A DNA stretch of 64,000 bases from Talinum fruticosum (GCA_021018815.1 JAITYX010000128.1:124001-188000), one strand, 5' to 3'; positions 33,240 through 45,935 are shown, numbered from the stretch's first letter. The notes: generated by a model not told the origin, from the sequence alone. Made by a program: numbers and translations.

Positions 33240-33600
33240 ACATTGGTACCGGACAGCGGATGTTCACGGCACATGTCGGGTGACCAATGACTCTTTTGAG
33301 CTAGAATCATACAAAGGAGGAAAGGTGACCTTTAGAGATGATAGCAAAGGCAAGATAGTTGGAATTGGCAAGATTGGAAATGGAAGCAATCTGGTCGATC
33401 CAGTTTATCTTGTCAAAGGGCTAAAATACAATCCGCTCAGTATCTCCCAGCTATGCGACAAAGGTCAAGAGGTAAGATTTACTCAATCTAAGTGTTACAT
33501 CTCCGACGAGACCACCAAAGAAGTAAAGCTCTCGGGTAAGAGATCGGGTAATACTTATATCATCCCTCTTTCGACCCGAGTCAGAACTTATCATGTTTGA
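33240..33600 (+). pseudogene. Copia B aspartic protease
   Basis: At 33244 TGGTACCGGACAGCGGATG corresponds to WYLDSGC with one T missing (CTGG read as CGG), so the frame breaks at the catalytic Asp. After that the frame is open: ELESYKGGKVTFRDDSKGK, GIGKIGNGSNL and LVKGLKYNPLSISQLCDKG, through to 33600. Confidence 0.85.
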
Positions 33601-34720
33601 AAGCATCTCTCATTGATGAGTCATGGCAATAGCATCGTAGATTAGGCCATATAAGCATGCATACAATTAAAAAGTTATTAGCTCATGGCCTAGTCGGGGA
33701 TTGCCAAATTGTGCTTTCACCAAAGATAAAGTTTGTGAAGCATGCACAAGAGGGAAACAGGTCGGATCTTCATTCAAATCTCTCAAGACTGTTTCCACAT
33801 CAAAGGTGCTTGAATTTCGCATATGGATCTGTGTGGTGAAATTCCAGTGAAGAGCCTCGGAGGTAAATCCTACATACTTGTCATTATTGATGACTTTTCA
33901 CGATTTACCTGGGTGTGTTTTCTCAAGCATAAGAACGAAGCATTCAAGGAGTTCAGCAAACTCTTTAGAAAGATTCAAGTTGAATCTCGGACTCGGATTC
34001 AAAAGATTCGAACCGACCACGGAAGAGAGTTCGATTACTCGGAATTCTCGAGTTCTACGACCGAATGGCATCTCTCACAACTTTTCAAGCACCAAGAACT
34101 CCACAACAAAATGGAGTTGTTGAGAGAAAGAACAGAACCCTTGAAGAGATAGCCAGGACTATGATGATCGAACATGATTTTCCTTACTATTTCCGGGCAG
34201 AGCCAATCAACACCGCAAACTATACACTCGAATAGATGCCTCATCGGACCAATTCGAAGAAAACACCCTACGAGCTCTACAAAGGGAAGAAGCCAAACAT
34301 TTCATATTTTAAGCCCTTTGGATGCAAGTGCTTTGTACACAACAATGGTAAGGATCACCTAACCAAGTTTGATGCTCGGTCGAGATGAAGGTATTTTTCT
34401 AGGTTACTCCTTATATAGTAAAGCTTATCGTATTTTTAACAAAAGAACTAACAAAGTGGAAGAAAGTAGTGATGTTGTTTTTGATGAGCTTGAACAGGAA
34501 AAGCCTAGTGAGTCTTTATACTCGGATATGAAGCTAAGCAGAGAAGAAGATGAAAATGAGTTCACAAAGACTCAAACTCATCTTACTCGGAATGTCTGTC
34601 ACTCGGAATAAAGTCACTCAAAATGAGACAACTCAGGAGTCAACTCAAAATGTTGAAGGTGAATCTGAGCATCAAGCCAACTCGGAACAAACATCCGGAG
34701 ATTAGCCAATTCAACCTACA
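33601..34720 (+). pseudogene. Copia B integrase
   Basis: Pre-integrase zinc-binding remnants lie near 33630-33770 (HTIKKLLAHGL). The catalytic core starts MDLCGEIPVKSLGGKSYI at 33823, with VIIDDFSRFTWVCF and IRTDHGREFDYSEF (second Asp). The Glu region (ENGVVERKNRT-like) is in a shifted frame near 34110. The C-terminal region GIFLGYSLYSKAYRIFNKRT is at about 34390-34450. At least three frameshifts separate the parts. Confidence 0.88.
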
Positions 34721-35640
34721 AATCTGGTGAATCAAAGGACGAGTAACGCTTTCAAGTTCTCTTCTAGTCATCCATTAGAGAACATACTCTACGATATCAA
34801 CAGTGGGGTAAGAACTTGTTCCTCTCTCCGGAATCTTTGTGCATTCACTGCATTCATTTCATTAACAGAACCCAAAAATGTACTAGAGGCCCTAAATGAA
34901 CCTGAATGGGTAGAGGCCATGCAAGAAGAGCTTAATTAATTCGAAAGGAACCAAGTCCGGACTCGACCAAACGACCCTCCAACCACCCACTCATAGGAAC
35001 CAAATGGGTTTTCAAAAACAAACTGGATGAAGGTGGGGTAGTAGTCGGGAATAAGGCTAGACTTGTGGCTCGAGGATACAATCAAGAAGAAGGGATTGAT
35101 TGTGGGGAAACCTTGCACTCGTTGCTCGAATTGAAGCCATTAGATTTTTTTGGCATTTGCATCTAGCATGAACATCAAGCTATATCGGATGGATGTTAAG
35201 TGTGCATTTCTCAATGGTTTTATTGAAGAAAAAGTCTATGTCGAGCAACCTCCTGGGTTTGAAAACTCAGAATTTCCAAATCATGTTTTCGGACTTCAAA
35301 AAGCTCTATATGGTCTTAAACAAGCTCCCAAAGCTTGGTATGAAAGACTCGAGCAACTTCTTGGTTCAAAACGATTTTAAAAGAGGACAGATCGACACGA
35401 CTTTCTTCATCAAAACCAAGGGAATAGATTTTCTCATTGTTCGATTTATGTTGATGATATTATTTTTGGAGCATCTAATGAAAATCATGTCGAGAATTCT
35501 CTCGAGTTGATGAGTCGGGAGTTTCAAATGAGTATGATGGGAGAACTCAACTTCTTCCTTGGATTACTGAATCAAACAAGACAAAGATGGAATCTATGTC
35601 CATCAATCAAAGTATACCAAAGTACAAACTCCAAGATGCG
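34721..35640 (+). pseudogene. Copia B reverse transcriptase (RVT_2)
   Basis: Linker and thumb-proximal region NVLEALNEPEWVEAMQEELN at 34870-34939. Then GTKWVFKNKLDEGG and [15 protein letters not shown], with frame breaks. [20 protein letters not shown] (catalytic Asp) begins at about 35185, followed by [20 protein letters not shown]. The catalytic [10 protein letters not shown] is readable near 35450, but the frame is lost just before it, where GTTCGATTTATG replaces an expected Val-Gln-Ile (CAG read as CG). Confidence 0.9.
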
Positions 35641-35699
35641 AAGCACGCATCTACACCAATGAGCAAGCAACATAAAACTTGACTCGGATGAGAAAGGTA

Positions 35700-36377
35700 A
35701 AGCAATAGATCAAAAACTTTATCGAGGTATGATTGGATCTTTGCTCTATCTTACTTCAAGCGAGCCGAGATATCATATTTAGCGTATGTTTATGTGCAAG
35801 ATTTCAAGCTAATCCCAAAGAATCACATCTCACTGTGGTGAAGAGAATCTTAAGATATCTCGCAGGAACTCGGAATTTAGGTCTCTGGTACTCAAGAGAC
35901 TCGGAACCGACCCTCACCGGGTACTCGGATGCAGATTATGCAGGTTATAAGGTTGATAGAAAGAGTACATCCGGAGCTTGGCAGTTTCGGGTTAATCCCT
36001 AATCTCCCGGCACTCAAAGAAGCAAAATTCCGTAGCTCTATCACCGCTGAAGCCGAGTACATTGCTGCTCGGAGCATGCCGTGCACGGATCCTATGGATA
36101 AAGCAACACTTGAAAGATCCGGGACTTGAATTGAAATCAGTTCCCATCAAGTGTGACAATCAAAGTGTAATTAGTATTACCAAAAACCCGGTTCAAGCAC
36201 TCCAAAACGAAGCACATTGAGGTCGGGTATCACTTCTTACGAGATCATTCCGAGAAGGGTGATATCGAGCTTGAATTCATTCCTACTAATCTGCAATTAG
36301 CTGATATCTTTACTAAGCCTCTTGGTGAAGATCAGTTCTGTTTCATTAGGAATGAATTTGGCATGTTAAACGCATGA
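35700..36377 (+). pseudogene. Copia B RNase H domain
   Basis: VVKRILRYLAGTRNLGLWYS and GYSDADYAGYKVDRKSTSGA at 35835-35970, then KCDNQSVISITKNPV and LQLADIFTKPLGEDQFCF in following frames, ending EFGMLNA with a stop at 36375-36377. This is the C-terminus of pol. Confidence 0.88.
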
Positions 36378-37006
36378 TTATGTGTCTTTATATGTGTTAA
36401 TTGCTTTGCATGATTATGTGTCATCTACTTAGATTTCTTGGATAACCATTAGTTCGATTGATTTTGTGATACTCGAGCTGGTAGTTATTTTCTGAGTTGC
36501 GAGTCACTCGAACCGAGTCGAGTTAGACTCGGACGATGAGTAACACTCGGACATAAACTTCGGGATCATCTCTAGACAAGTGGAGTGTTTCGAATTTTTT
36601 AAAAAATTTCTTGTTCTCACTCGGGTTCGCGATCAATCGCTAACCGTTAGATTTCAAACCCGTCTATTTCTAACCGTTGAAGAAGAAACCATCACACCGA
36701 TCGAAGTGACTGCTGAAGGCATCAAGTCGAACGGAAGTTCAAACGGCGTTACAATGAAAACCGTTCTCTTTTCTTATATATTTAGCGCCTATTCTTCTTC
36801 TTCTCGGTACCTCTCAAATATTTTATTCACTCTCTCACTTTCAAAACCTTCTCGCGCAAGCACTCTTCGTCTACGAGTGCCCTAAAGTGTTCATCATCAT
36901 CGCAAGGCTCTTCTCTCGTAAGTCTGTTTGCTCTCAACCTCTTTCTTCTACTCCTCTCTTTTTTCTTCTCGTCGGCATTCTCCAGTCTCTCTCTCTTCTA
37001 TCTAAA
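36378..37006 (+). other. Spacer between pol and the extra frame, copia B
   Basis: It includes TATATATTTAGCG at 36776, a possible internal promoter, and a pyrimidine-rich leader that ends at the ATG at 37007. Copia A has a comparable spacer. Confidence 0.4.
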
Positions 37007-38627
37007 ATGACTAAAAGAGGTAAGCACCTCGACTTTCGTGCGTCTTCTTTCAAGAAGCCCCGCACTCAAAGCCAGGAAGGAACTTCTTCCTCCAAGCCTC
37101 GTTGTCACCCAACGATTACACATTGGATAACAAATTCTTTCCTACCACAAAATTTTCTTGGATGACTCACATCCAAACCACTCGGAGTATACTACTTTCT
37201 TTGCTTCAGGGAGTTCATTTACCCCGAACTCATCTCTAAGTTTTACTCCAACCTATCCTACTACGAAGGTGTCCTAACCTCCGGGGTTCCGAACATAACA
37301 GTTCGCATCAACCTCTCTCTTCTCCATCGTCCGTTCAAAGTTTCTTCTCTTTTCTTGAACAGCAATCCCATTCCTTTCACTTGAAGTCGCTAATGACTTC
37401 TTTGAAAAGTATGCTAAAGAGCTCCCTAGGTCCGGAAAGAATTTTTCCGTGACTCACTTGAAGTCGAAGCCGGGCTTACGTGGCTTTCTGCCGATGAGAA
37501 CCTTCTTCTCTCAACATTCTAGCAAGGAGAACCCCAACTCCAAGCATCTCAAAGTCTGTTTTTGACATTCTTGAGGGCTACGGAGTAGACCTCTTTCCTT
37601 CAATAATTGAGCAAATGGCAGCTGTGCCCGCTCAACTCCAAAATAAGAAGAACACCCCTCTTCCTTTCGGTGCTCTTCTCACCCTTGTTTTTAAACAATT
37701 CAAGGTCCCTCTTCCTTCGACCCAAACGCAGTCTCGGAAGGCTGCGGTTGTGGTTGGTAAAAAGGAACTCCAGGGGTATGGGTTCCGGGAAGTCAAACCT
37801 GGAGTCCGGGTTCACAACTTAGAACCGAGGCCTAAGTCCCCTCGGACTCGAAAGAAACCCCTCTCTCTCTCCCTCCACCTGGTGGTGCCTTCACCTCGGG
37901 TGTTTCTTAGTCTCTCTCCTCCGTCTTGTCCTCTCGCTTTCTGGACAAGATCAACTCCGTGTCCTCTAAATTCGGGGACATGCTCCAGTCATATAAGACT
38001 GTCCATCGGTCTATGACTCTCAACTAAAAATCGCCCAATCTCAAATCCGAGAGCAAGCAAACTCCGGTTCTTGAAATGAAGAGCTTGGTAGAGGAGCAAA
38101 AGGAGTTGCTCCGGTTTCTCCAGGAGAGAAGGTCCAAAGCCGCTTAGGACCATGGCAACTCGGACACGGCTAAGGAGTCATCGAGCCGGCCAAGACCTCC
38201 TCGAAAGCGAGGAGGACAGAGATGAGCGAGCAGGAAGAAGCGGAAGTAGAGGAGCCCGGGGCGAGGCAGCTCCTCTCGGGCAACGGGATGCCCACATTGA
38301 AAACGCAGAAAGGTAAGCCGAGGGCCAATCTGCATGACCGAGTCACTAAACTCGCTCGGACGGCGATGCTGGGTCTATCGGACGACTCGCTCGAAACAGT
38401 CGGACCGAGCCAGCCCCTTCGGCGACCAAGGTCCACAGGGAGGAACCCCTAGATCCCCTCGTTCTAGGTCGGCCGCTCGTAGCCGAGCCCTTGACGGCGA
38501 TCCTTGCCCTCCCTCCGCCGAGCTCAAGCACATCGCCAAGATCTTACCAGCGCCGGCGTACCCATCGTCCTTCCTCTTCAACTCACACCCCTTCCCCTTC
38601 CTAGGCGGACACCATGCACTCGTGTAA
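37007..38627 (+). pseudogene. Extra reading frame after pol, copia B
   Basis: It starts at the ATG at 37007 (MTKRGKHLDFRASSFKKPRT). The middle block includes a FREFIYPELISKFYSNLSYY-type stretch near 37210, then VRINLSLLHRPFKVSSLFLN, then KYAKELP in shifted frames. Next comes the QMAAVPAQLQNKKNTPLPFG block at 37612. The C-terminal SRALDGDPCPPSAELKHIAK block ends at 38627. The same blocks occur in A, and N-terminal and middle ones in C. Function is unknown. No catalytic motif or clear membrane segment is seen, so I do not call it an envelope gene. Confidence 0.65.
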
Positions 38628-39067
38628 CAATTCCAAAGTCTGCGCGATTCTTCTTGTTCCTGGGTTTTCACTTCTATTTTCTTGCTTTTACTTCCCTTGT
38701 TTGTCCGGACATCAAATGTGTAAACTTGTATTTTTCTCCTTTTCGTATTGTTTTTCGTTGAAAGGCAAGGGGAGAAAAATTAGTTGTATAGATGTCTTGT
38801 TTAGGGGAGCTTTTGAGTTATTCTCTAACTCTTTGCAATTTTTTTTTTGAAGAAGTAATGCAATTTCTATTTCCTTCACTTCTATGTGCATTGTTTCGTA
38901 TTTCCTTCTATGCTTACATGCTTTCATTGCTCTCTCGACTATTATATCCTAAGTGTATTTTCCGAGCAATCCTTACGTGTTAGCATACAAATATTTCCGC
39001 CCATATTTCTCTAAGTATGGAATGGCTCATATCTAAGTATGGAATGCCTTTCATCAAAAGGGGAGAT
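38628..39067 (+). other. 3' untranslated region and polypurine tract, copia B
   Basis: T-rich sequence without coding blocks, ending in ATCAAAAGGGGAGAT at 39053-39067, the polypurine tract directly before the 3' LTR. Confidence 0.7.
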
Positions 39068-40543
39068 TGAAGACTCGGATCGCTCTTATATTGTTTTCCG
39101 AGTCGGACCGTAGACTCAAACCCGCATAGTCATTTCCGAGTTCCCTCTAGGAATCGGATCTATATAGAGTCTATCTCTATGAAAGTTTTGATTTCAAGTC
39201 ATTCCATGCATCTTAGAATATTTACTAAGTGAAAGATCATTTATTATGTGTATTCCGATATTATTCTCGTATATCTCCGATTGACTCGGACTTCATTACT
39301 AGACTCGAGTCACATATATCACTCAGATGTACTCGCTTATATCAAGTTCATTCACTCGACATTCTTGATCCGACTTGAATATGTTCTAGTACAACCGAGA
39401 TGGAATTTGAGTCATCGGACTCGAGATAATTCCTATTCGGTTCGACCCGGATAATTATTGCTTGACTATTTTATTTATAATATTATCTCGCGTCGACCTT
39501 GGACCAAAGTATTTTATACTTTGAGAACCTTTGTAGATTATCTCGCTCGAAGCAATCATAATTTATTAAGCTACAAAAGCAACCGGCTCGGATGTCAAAA
39601 TCACCGACCAAAAGGAGCCTTTTTCCCGCTTCTAGTCAAAGCCCCATACACTGCATCGAAGTTGTCCGCTTCCATAATTGAAAATCTGAAACGCCATACT
39701 CAACGGTGGCTTGCACCATACTTTTCGGATCTGCGCCAGTAGTTTTGGGACTTCCAAGAAGCCAAGGACCGTTACGTTAGCGTTTATACTTCAACGGGCA
39801 TTTTCTGCATGACTCGGAAAATCTCTCAAAACGGTCACAACGTTCTTCCAACTAGAAGATGGACTTAAAGGCTACTTTGCCTGGTCATCTATAAAAGAAG
39901 CCATCGTACAAGACTTAAAGACAAGAGATAGAGCCGTACATATTGTCAATACGCGAACTTGTGTAAAGCTTCTTGTAATCATTCTTAGTCTTCAAACTTA
40001 CAACTCCTACTGTGTAATTCCTTAAATTCCGAGTTGTAAGACCTTGTACTTGAGTTACAAACAAACTCATCTTACTTTACGAGTAAGGGTCCCTTGACTA
40101 AGTCAGTAAAGGTTAACTCAACTTAGTTGACCCTAGCCGTAAGGGTTATCTCGGTTAGGAAGTACTAGATCGGATAAGGAAACTTCGAGTCTAGGAAAAA
40201 CTTGTAAGAGTTGTCTAAGGGAGCAGCTTGGGTTCGGTCAAGTTCACGATATTTTGTGGACTCAAAATAGTGGATTTGACTTCGTGCTTGGATTAGCACG
40301 GTCCGTGGTTTTCTGCCCCGGAAGGGTTTCCACGTAAATCTCTCGAGTGTTCACTTTACGAGTTCATTCTAGACTCGAGACTCTCTTAACCCGATTCCGA
40401 GTGATTATTTTCTGACCCCTGTACGGACTCGGAATCCATTTCGCTTCTATTCCGAGCAAAAGAGTTTAATTTTCTTAGAAATCCTTCATCACCCTATTCA
40501 ACCCCCTCTAGGGTGACTTTGCCTCTCCACGACCAAACCTTCA
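39068..40543 (+). repeat. 3' LTR of copia B
   Basis: 1,476 bp, ending AAACCTTCA and followed by the duplicated target ATCAC. It has a 15-20 bp deletion relative to the 5' LTR at about 39530. Confidence 0.92.
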
Positions 40544-40799
40544 ATCACTTATCATAGTAGAAACAATTATGAATAACACAAGTCAATGATGATCGAAATA
40601 GCTTAATTTCATTGCTCGGAAAAAATAAATATAAAGACATATAAGGGAAAAAAAAAGCAAGCTCCCCTAGACCAACTAACTATCTCTCCTAGATTTCTCT
40701 AGGATTTCTCTCCCCTATATATTTCATCAAAATAAAGTGAAGTGGGAATAAAGAGATACAAAAATGTTGGACAAAAATAAAAAATTTAAAATCACGAGG

Positions 40800-43700
40800 G
40801 GGTGGAGCAGTGTGAGTGAAGGAGGAGGAACGAGGACCCCTTCTTCCGTGACACTAGCCTTGAGATGAAGTTCGCTGGACATAGAATGGGTGGCAAGAGG
40901 AGAGGAAGTTCTTGTGCTTGAAGTGCGGACCTTCGTACTAGAGGTTTTGCTTCCTCTATTTCCTCTTCAAAGCCCTCAACTTCTTCGACTTAAGATGGTT
41001 GTGCGGAAGGTTGAGCTTGAGACTAACCTACATCCCCAACTCTTCTAAGGCGGACTCGGTATGTTCCGAGGAGATAACCTTAGGTTCCTTTTCTCCTCCT
41101 TGGCCTGCTCCAGCTTCTTCTTCTTCTCCTACTACTTCTTCTTCTTCTTCTTTATCTAAGGGAGAAGAGCTGGAAGACTCTAAGGACGATTCCGAGTCCG
41201 AACCGGATTTTGAGTCCTCAACAACCTTGGATTGGTGCTCTTGCAGACGACTAATTTGATCTTGCTGCCGCCTGATGACTTATTTCAACTCAAAGACTAG
41301 AGCTTGATCTGCGATTATCCGCTTTTCAGCTGTGCTATGAAGTTGAGTCAATATGGGCATGAAAGCCTGGAATACACCAAGAGTTGATTGTAACTCTTTG
41401 GCAAGAGCAACAAATTGTGAGGCCATCTTCCGAAGTAAATCCATAGAAGGGCTAGGGTGGGAAGAAGATGGACCAGCTATCGAAGAGGAGTTTCGAACTC
41501 TTTTGAGTCCGAGAAGGAGAAGGTGGAAGTTTAGAAGATTGAACCCGGACACCAAGAAGTTTCCTTATATCCTAGACTGATTAGCTCAACCCCGCCTGCA
41601 CAAACGACCGGCTCAAGACATTTAAGAGGATCATTTGGAATATCTACTTTGAAGTGAGTAAAAACAGCAGTAAGTAAAGCTCCGAAAGGAAGGAGGGTTT
41701 CTTTTGATCCGTGAATAGGTCGGCCTCATACCCTTCTAGAATATCATACAAGACTTTGAGAACCTTACTTGTTGGGGTTACGAAGGTTTGCTCGTGGAGA
41801 GTCTTAGTCACCCTAGAAGGGGGTGAATAGGGTGATGAGGAAATTTAAACAATAAATAGAGGGTTAAAGTTTAAATTGAATAATCAAGACTGTCCGAGTG
41901 TAGATTGGACTCGGAAAAGTATGAACTCGGAATTATGTGGAGACCCTCTTAGGGCAGAAAACCACGGCCGAGTGTAATCCAAGCACCAAGTCAAATCCAC
42001 TATTTTGAATCCACAAAATACAGTAGATCGACTCAACCAAAATTGCTCTCTTAGACAATTCTTTACAAAGTTTTCCTAGACTCGAAGTTCCCTTATCCGA
42101 TCTAGTACTTCCTAACCGAGATAACCTTTACAGCTAGGGACACCTGAGTTGAGTTAACCCTTACAGCTCAGTCAAGGGACCTTACTCGGAAAGTAAGAAA
42201 GAAAGTTTGTGATCTGCTTACAAGACTTTACAACTTAGAAAAGTGTTAAGTACGGACTTGGAGTTGTATGATGAAGATTGAGTGAGTATTATACGGTGAG
42301 ATACGATTTGAGCAATAGGTTCAGCAATCTTCAAGTCTTGTGAAGTGGCTTTTATTTATAGATGACCAAGCAGATTAGCCGTTGTGACTATCTTCTAATT
42401 AGAAGTCCTCTGTGACCGTTGTAACGGTTCTTCCGAGACACTCGAAAAGATCCATTGAGATGTGAACGTTGTGCAACATGCTCTTGACTCCTTAGGATGT
42501 CCCATTCCACTTGGTGGTGTCCGAAAAGTTGGGTGGAAACCACGGTTGAGCTTAGTGTTGAATATTTCCAGTTTTGGAAATGGACAACCCTGCCATAGTG
42601 TCTAGGCCTTGGTCGAAGTAGAAAAAGCCTTATCTCGCTGGCGATTTGACATCTTGAAGTCGATTACTTTTATAATTCAAAAGTAGGATAACCTCATTTA
42701 GATAACCTACAAAAGTAAACCAATTTTGGTTTTCAAAGTATAAAATACTTTGGTCCAAGATTAGACACGAGATAATAATTTAATTAAGATAATTAAGTGC
42801 ATAATTATCCGAGTCCTTGAAGAGTGGAAATTTCGAGTCTAATATTTATTATACTCAAATTCCATCTGAGTCATTCTAGATAAAGATCAAGTTAGACAGA
42901 GAATATCGGAGTAAGAGTACTTGATCTAGACATATATAATTTAATCAACACATGCTGACTTAGAAAGTTGAATTAACAATGTAATTCACTTAAACCTAGA
43001 ATATGAAGCCGGAACTTGGTTTGAAAATGTTGTTGAGATTGTTTGAACATACGATAAGTCTCGAGTGATATTTGAGTGATGTCCGAGTGACTCGGAACTA
43101 TCGGAGTGAATTGATGAATAAGATTGTGCTTTACGAGTCGGTTAGAATCGAATGAAAACATATGCAATAGTTTACGTAACACTCAAAAAGATATTATAAC
43201 ACTTAGAAAAGTTTCTATAATACTCGAATGACTTGAAATCAAAACTTAGAAGAGATGAAGTTTCTACCTGATTCCTTGATAGTACTTAGAATGATATAAG
43301 TGTAAAATCTGAGTCTTCGGGTTCTCCTTAGATGGATGGAATGAGAACACAGTTCTTATCAAGATAAAGCAGGTAAGTCTAGTTTCGGACCTCATCCGAG
43401 TCACAGAAAAGTTCTTTCCGGACTTGGGAACGACTTTGGCATACTTATTAAAGAAATCATCTGTGATTTCATTCAAAGGAATAGGATTTGAGTTCAGAAA
43501 AAGAGTCTAAACCTCAAAGAGTTTTTGCAGAAGAGAAAGGTTAATGTGAATTATCTTCCCTGAACTAGAAAAGAGACTAAGTTGGGGGTAAATGTAATCA
43601 CGTAAGCGTAAGTACTTAAAAGTTCCTATATGGAGATGAGGTTTTATCCACAAAAGTTCGGTGGATAGAAAGAATGTTTCTTTGAGAAAATAGTGCGGGG

Positions 43701-43838
43701 AACCAATCTGCTTTGGCTCATCAAAGGCAACAGCCTTGCCTTTAGAAGAACCCCTTTGTGGATTTTCGGGCCAAGTGGTTCGAGATCTAGCCTTTTGGTG
43801 GTTGACCCTCATTTAGCCGCACTTCCTCTTTTAGGCAT
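40800..43838 (-). pseudogene. Extra reading frame after pol, copia C (interrupted)
   Basis: It starts at the ATG at 43838 (MPKRGSAAK, then a stop). Blocks matching A and B include DDFFNKYAKVVPKSGKNFSV (43300-43460) and, on the far side of the solo LTR, VLYDILEGYEADLF near 41740. A Glu/Ser-rich acidic stretch lies at 41100-41230. The solo LTR at 41781-43319 splits the frame. It is heavily decayed. Confidence 0.6.
41781..43319 (-). mobile_element. Solo LTR of the Sirevirus-like copia family
   Basis: 1,539 bp homologous to the LTRs of A, B and C. Its ends are CGAAGG and CTTCG instead of TGAAGG and CTTCA (one transition each). The flanking bases GGTTA and GGTTC match at four of five positions. 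The interrupted frame of element C continues on both sides, which confirms insertion followed by loss of the internal region. Confidence 0.82.
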
Positions 43839-44423
43839 TGTCGGAGAATGAGAAAGAATTTGATTTGAGAAGGAGAAAGACTGAAAAAGTGAACGAATGA
43901 GAATGAATAGAGAGTACGAAGTAGAAAATCTAAGTTTGAAGAGTGTCCGAGTGAGGAATTCCGAGTTCAAGTGTAGAGAGTGAGAGAGTCAAAGATAGAA
44001 AAGTGAATGAATGAGGATGAACAAATGTAATTTATAAATTAACAACTCTCAAGGAACAAAGTCCTTACCGACTCGGTGCTCAAAGTAACGGCTAGCTGAC
44101 CATTTGGTGTTCCGAGTGTCTAATGGCTACTTCTTGAAATTGCTTCCTTCCAATATCTAGTTTCCTAACCATTCGCGTGACAGTGATAGAAAAAGAGATT
44201 TTCAAAAATATTTCTAAGATTCTATATTGATTTAGAGAAGATATCGGAATTTTGATGTCCATTTTTCTCAAAACTGAGTTTGACTCAATAATGTGTCCGA
44301 GGTACTCGAACACACTTAGAAACTTAATAACATGTAGCTCAATTTCATGTAATAAATAGTTATTCACTCGGAACATGTAATAAACAGTTAAACACATAAA
44401 TTCTCATGCAATCACTCAATTAA

Positions 44424-45935
44424 TCATGCATTCATCATGCCAAGTTCATCCCTAATAAAGCAAAATTGATCTTCAATCAAAGGTTTTGTGAAGATATCAG
44501 CTAATTGAAATTTGGTAGGAATAAACTCAATTTCAATATGACCTTTTCGAGTGGTCTCTTAGAAAATGATATCCGACCTGGATGTGCTTTGTTTTTAATG
44601 CTAAACTGGATTCTTTGTGATGTTGATGGCACTTTGATTATCATACTTGATGGGGATGGATGTGAATGACAGTCTTAGATCCTTCAAGTGTTGTTTGATT
44701 CATAAAATCTTAGCACAACGAGCTCCGGTTGTTATGTACTCTGCCTCACTTGTTGATAAAGCAATTGAATTTTTTTCTTTGAGTGCTAGGAGATGAGTGA
44801 TTAACCCAGAAATCGACATGCTCCTGAGGTACTATTTCTGTCAACCTTATATCCAGCATAGTCAACATATGAGTATCCAAGTGAGAGTTAGACTTGAGTC
44901 CTTTGAATACTAGTGATCAAGTGTCTAAGTTCCTGTTAGATATCTAGAATTCTCTTCACTGCAGGTGACATGTGATTCTTTTGGATTAGCTTAAAATCTT
45001 GCACATAAAAAGACACTAAACATAATATTTAGCCTACTAAATGTCGGATAAAGGAGAGATCCACTCATACCTCTATAAAGTTTCGATCTACGACTTTACC
45101 TTTCTCATCCGAGTCCAGTTTGGTACTCGCTACTTTTTGGTGTTGCAGCATGTTTGACATCTTGTAGCTTGTACGTCTTGAGTAACTCCTTGGTGTATTT
45201 GGACTAATGAACATAGATGTCATCTTTCGCTTGCTTGATTTCTAATCTAAGAAATATATTGAGTTTTCCCATCATACTCCTTTGAAACTACTATTTCATC
45301 AACTCGGAAAACTCGTGGCATAGAGTTTCATTAGTAGCTCCAAATATAATGTCATCAACATAAATTTGAATAATGAGAAAATATTACCCTTGGTTTTTGT
45401 GAAAAGAGCTTTATCAATAAAACCTCTTTTGAAATCATTTTCAACTAAGAACATGCACAATCTTTTATATCAAGCTCTTGGAGCCTGTTTCAAACCATAC
45501 AAAGTCTTTTGTAAGTTGAAAACATTATTAGAAAATTAAATTTTCAAATCTAGGGGATTGTTCAACATAAACTTCTTCTTTAATATAACCATTGAGAAAT
45601 GCACACTTAACATGCATTTGATATAATTTAATATTCATGATGGATGCAAAAACTAAGAGAATTCTAATTGCCTCAATCCTAGAACAGGTGCAAAGGTTTC
45701 CCCACAATCAATTCCCTCTTCTTGGTTATAACCTTAAACAACTAATCTAGCTTTGTCTTTGACTACCAATCGTCCCTCATCCAGGTTGTTTTTAGTCCCC
45801 ATTTGGTTCCTATAATTGGGTGGTCGGAAGGTCGTTTAGTCATAGTCCAGTCTTGGTTCCTTTCAAATTGAGATGGTTCTTCGTGCATGGCCTCTACCCA
45901 TTCAAGTTCAAGTAGGGCTTTTAGTACATTTTAGG
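44424..45935 (-). pseudogene. Copia C reverse transcriptase and RNase H
   Basis: The minus strand reads, in many frames, GTKWG-like and CGETFAPV blocks near 45690-45830, the catalytic [14 protein letters not shown] region at about 45345-45375, and RNase H blocks down to ELGMMNA with a stop at 44424. No open frame longer than about 60 codons remains, in line with C being the oldest copia element here. Confidence 0.8.

Larger units (their letters stand above)
29860..40543 (+). mobile_element. Copia element B (Sirevirus-like), near complete
   Basis: A 10,684-bp plus-strand element with a perfect 5-bp duplication ATCAC (29855-29859 and 40544-40548). LTRs are 29860-31350 and 39068-40543 (TGAAG...CTTCA). 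Layout matches element A: primer site, gag, protease, integrase, reverse transcriptase, RNase H to 36377, extra frame 37007-38627, polypurine tract, 3' LTR. It is inserted in the 3' part of element C, in opposite orientation and of the same family. As in A, the genes are broken by small indels although the LTRs remain similar. Confidence 0.93.

Noticed and set aside
37007..38627. Calling the extra copia reading frame an envelope glycoprotein
   Set aside because: No signal peptide, fusion-type segment or convincing transmembrane helix can be seen. Only its position matches the env-like label.
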